Below, one piece after another: positions 61,393 through 64,000 of a stretch of DNA of 64,000 nt. The first letter of the stretch is position 1; every line of letters begins with the position of its first letter. Below the pieces are notes generated by a model. That model did not search any database, was not told where the DNA came from, and worked only from the letters and a program-made list of their open reading frames with translations. The stretch is from Owenia fusiformis (taxonomy: Eukaryota; Annelida; Polychaeta; Sabellida; Oweniidae): contig CAIIXF020000005.1 of assembly GCA_903813345.2 (NCBI GenBank), forward strand, positions 20,155,375-20,219,374, written 5' to 3'. Both the position numbers and the translations under genes were made by a program.

Positions 61393-64000
61393 GCCCCCCT
61401 CGTCCAGAGTGAAACACAAGGTCCTCATTCTTTAATAATTATATTTCAATTATTTAGTTAAATGCTTAAATGTTGGAAAATGAGTCGCTGTGACGTAATA
61501 TCTGGCACAGCAATTTCAGAGTCACTGCAATGAATAGAAACATCACAAGGATCTTAAGACTAAATAAATAAGCTATTTAGGGATGAATATAACATTCGGT
61601 GAAATCCGTGATATCGTTATATCATTCGTTGATCGTCAAAGCTGCGCCCATTCGCTACCCTCATCTGTGAAACTATCGATATAGAATTGAGTCTCTATTT
61701 TCTATTTCAAAACATTGGGATTTACGCGCACAAGAGATGCTATGTAGTAGGCTATTACAAAAATCAAAAAATCGCCACCAAAATTCCTCGGAGCAGGCAG
61801 ATATAAGACCAGACTGGGCATACACAAAATGTATTGTATGTGCTCCTTAGGTTGCACTCGGGTGCTATCAAAATCGAACACACACAAGTATAAGATACAC
61901 AGCATCATGATAAACCATGACATCTCATTTCTTCTCAGCCCTGAGATGTTTCAGGTGAAACAGAAAGATGCTATGAGTATCAGAATGGATACACAGAGAT
62001 AATTAAGGGATGAGTGACAAAGGGATGTTAAAAACAGGCGGCTATTGCAATTGATATTTTAATGTAACTTCCGAATGTAAGAATCTTTTCATCGATAAAA
62101 AGAACATCTTAGATATGTTCTATGTGAGTGTATTTGAAAATGTAGTACATACATGTAGCTAGTTCCATCTATAAAGATGTCTGATGACAAAAAGCTCAAT
62201 TTTCCTTGATGTCACGGTCAATGGAACTTTAACACGTGAACTAATGTTTTTTTATTTTTTTGTTTTAAAGTCACTTATAGCAAACCTAATCTAACAATTA
62301 TCTCACGATATGCTTATGACATATTCATGTATACGTCGTTTGTATTTTTTTTTAAATCGACTCACGAAAATATGCAATACATCAAGTTAAAAAAGTGGTA
62401 CGAATCATAGAAGCGACGTTGGGTGGTTCACTAGTAATTTTTTTATGGAAAATATAGAAATATTACCCAAATTAATTTATGTCTATTCAAAAGAAGACAT
62501 TCAAATCTATATTATGTAAAAAAATCAAATTTGTCCGAAGCAGGGATAGCGCTCAATTAGAGTGATGAACTTCGTTCTCCAAACCGAGAATCATCCTTTG
62601 ATTATCAATATTAATGTAGGCTATTAAGCACAGTGACCTGCAGAGGGCGCTAATCACAAACAAGTACTGCACGAACCGATAAATTCCCGGGTATTGTAAC
62701 GCCCTTGATTAGATCTTGGAAATATGGATATCATCCTATTCCTAGGGATATTCCCCATATCATCTGTACAGGTGAATAACGACCTAATACCATGGTCAAG
62801 AGTAATATCTACCTCACAAAATTCTCTGTTGGATTAGGAAAAATGAATGAATCCTGAAAATATTAACCTTACATGTATATAATTGTTAAAACATAGGAAA
62901 TGATTACTACAAATAACATTAAAACACTGGAAGTCCCTTTAGGACTGATATCGGGTTGATATACATATCCTGCGAATCCCAATATCCATCATGATCCCAA
63001 ATATGTGATTTATCACACGCTTTCATGTAACTGATTTTGCTATGACCATGATAGAAGGCAAGGCACTATACAGGGTGGGCCAAAAAATTGGAACATTTTC
63101 CCATCCATTGTAACTTTATAACGCAAGGTTTTGAACATCTCCTCCACCATCTGAACAATCGGTCTGAGCTGTATTAGTGACAGTCATACATGGCTTTAAT
63201 GATAGGTTTGGAAATATTTCATGATACACGCAGATAATGTCCATGACACTGTATATACCCATAGGACATTAAGAATTAAGATTAAATGCCATTGGCATTA
63301 TTTTTGAGAGAAAATGCCTTCTCATGAGGGCCCTCTTTTAGCCATTTGTTCATATAAGAATTTTTGTTACTAAAGACCATGAATTACAGGTTTTGCTAAA
63401 TCAAACCTCTCGTATAATTTCTTACTGAATTATTTTTACTTCAATTTTATTTCAAGAGCTACCCTATTTTAAATATAAGAATGTCTGCATAAAATATCAG
63501 TGTTTGTTTAAATATGAGGTTCAGTGATTTTAGAAAAGCATCTGGTTAAGAAACATAAAATAAAAAAAAACATGGCACAATAACAGTAACAAAAACTAAA
63601 GAATTTAATTACCAAAATAGTACATGACAAAAAATACAAAATTTAGGTCAAGATAAAATTTCATTATATGGTACCTAACAAAAATAAAGGATTGAGATCA
63701 AGATCATTTGAAACTTTCAAAATATTGTACATGACAAAAAAATAAAGAATTAAGATCGAGATAATAATAAATTGACAGTGTTATTGATTAATTTGGCATA
63801 CATTGTGTATTTTCTTATTTTTACCCTTGAATAATAGCTATGATTAAATATATTGTATAAAATGTATAGATATGTGTTTGTAATCACTGCAAATTGGAAT
63901 GTCATTCTTGTTTATGACCATAAAATGTATACATTTCTCAGCAAACAAGTTTGTGTTTTTCTTGAGTTTGTGTTTGTTTTCCTTGTACCCTTATATGATT
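61393..64000. other. Intergenic right end of the window
   Basis: No gene recognised. It holds the inverted dispersed repeat at 62302-62598. A mariner-type terminus TACAGGGTGGGCCAAAAA at 63069 has no partner before the window end. The last 500 bp has direct repeats around ACATGACAAAAAATA and AAGATCAAGAT. Confidence 0.55.
62302..62598 (-). repeat. Dispersed repeat, copy 2 (inverted)
   Basis: The reverse complement of 37249-37545, same length (297 bp), with scattered substitutions. Confidence 0.8.

Overview
This is animal nuclear DNA, AT-rich and intron-rich. It carries two conserved endolysosomal genes set in a dense field of mobile elements. GT-AG introns of 0.1 to 5 kb, a metazoan-type V-ATPase B subunit and CHMP3, and many hAT-, piggyBac- and mariner-like MITEs fit a marine invertebrate (mollusc, other lophotrochozoan or invertebrate deuterostome). 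The sequence alone does not let me name the species.

Layout. 1-17,705: a complete 14-exon gene for the V-type H+-ATPase B subunit (500 aa, + strand), with two tandem TCACGTGA (CLEAR/E-box) sites just before the ATG. Its introns hold several MITEs and tandem repeats. 18,397-19,247: a foldback element. 20,163-20,523: a 72-bp minisatellite. 20,658-27,194: a decayed, 5'-truncated L1/Tx1-like LINE with a 12-bp target duplication, later invaded by one hAT-like element and two inverted copies of another short element, each with its own 8-bp target duplication. 28,823-33,928: a complete 6-exon CHMP3/Vps24 gene (216 aa, + strand) with CRE and NRF1-like promoter sites. 34,852-36,351: a piggyBac-like and a mariner-like MITE. 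38,208-44,908: a 6.7-kb nested palindrome of two opposed TIR elements, each carrying a degenerate TGYAY pentamer array. 45,871-47,113: more foldback elements. 49,246-61,388: a young 12.1-kb Ty3-like LTR retroelement (- strand).

The LTR retroelement is the most striking object. Its two 627-bp LTRs look identical, and all ORFs appear open. It has gag with two zinc knuckles and a U_UUA_AAC slip site placed for -1 entry into pol. Pol has protease, RT, RNase H, a DD35E integrase and a C-terminal chromodomain. After these come an F-type-like env of about 830 aa, a same-frame extension after the env stop, and a separate 107-aa RING-finger ORF before the 3' LTR. Chromodomain integrase, envelope and RING accessory ORF together are a combination I do not recognise as described.

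The two host genes act in the same compartment: V-ATPase acidifies endosomes and lysosomes, and CHMP3 is an ESCRT-III subunit that remodels their membranes. Nearly all other open reading frames are shadows, above all in the pentamer arrays, which are open in many frames simply because of their 15-nt coding period.
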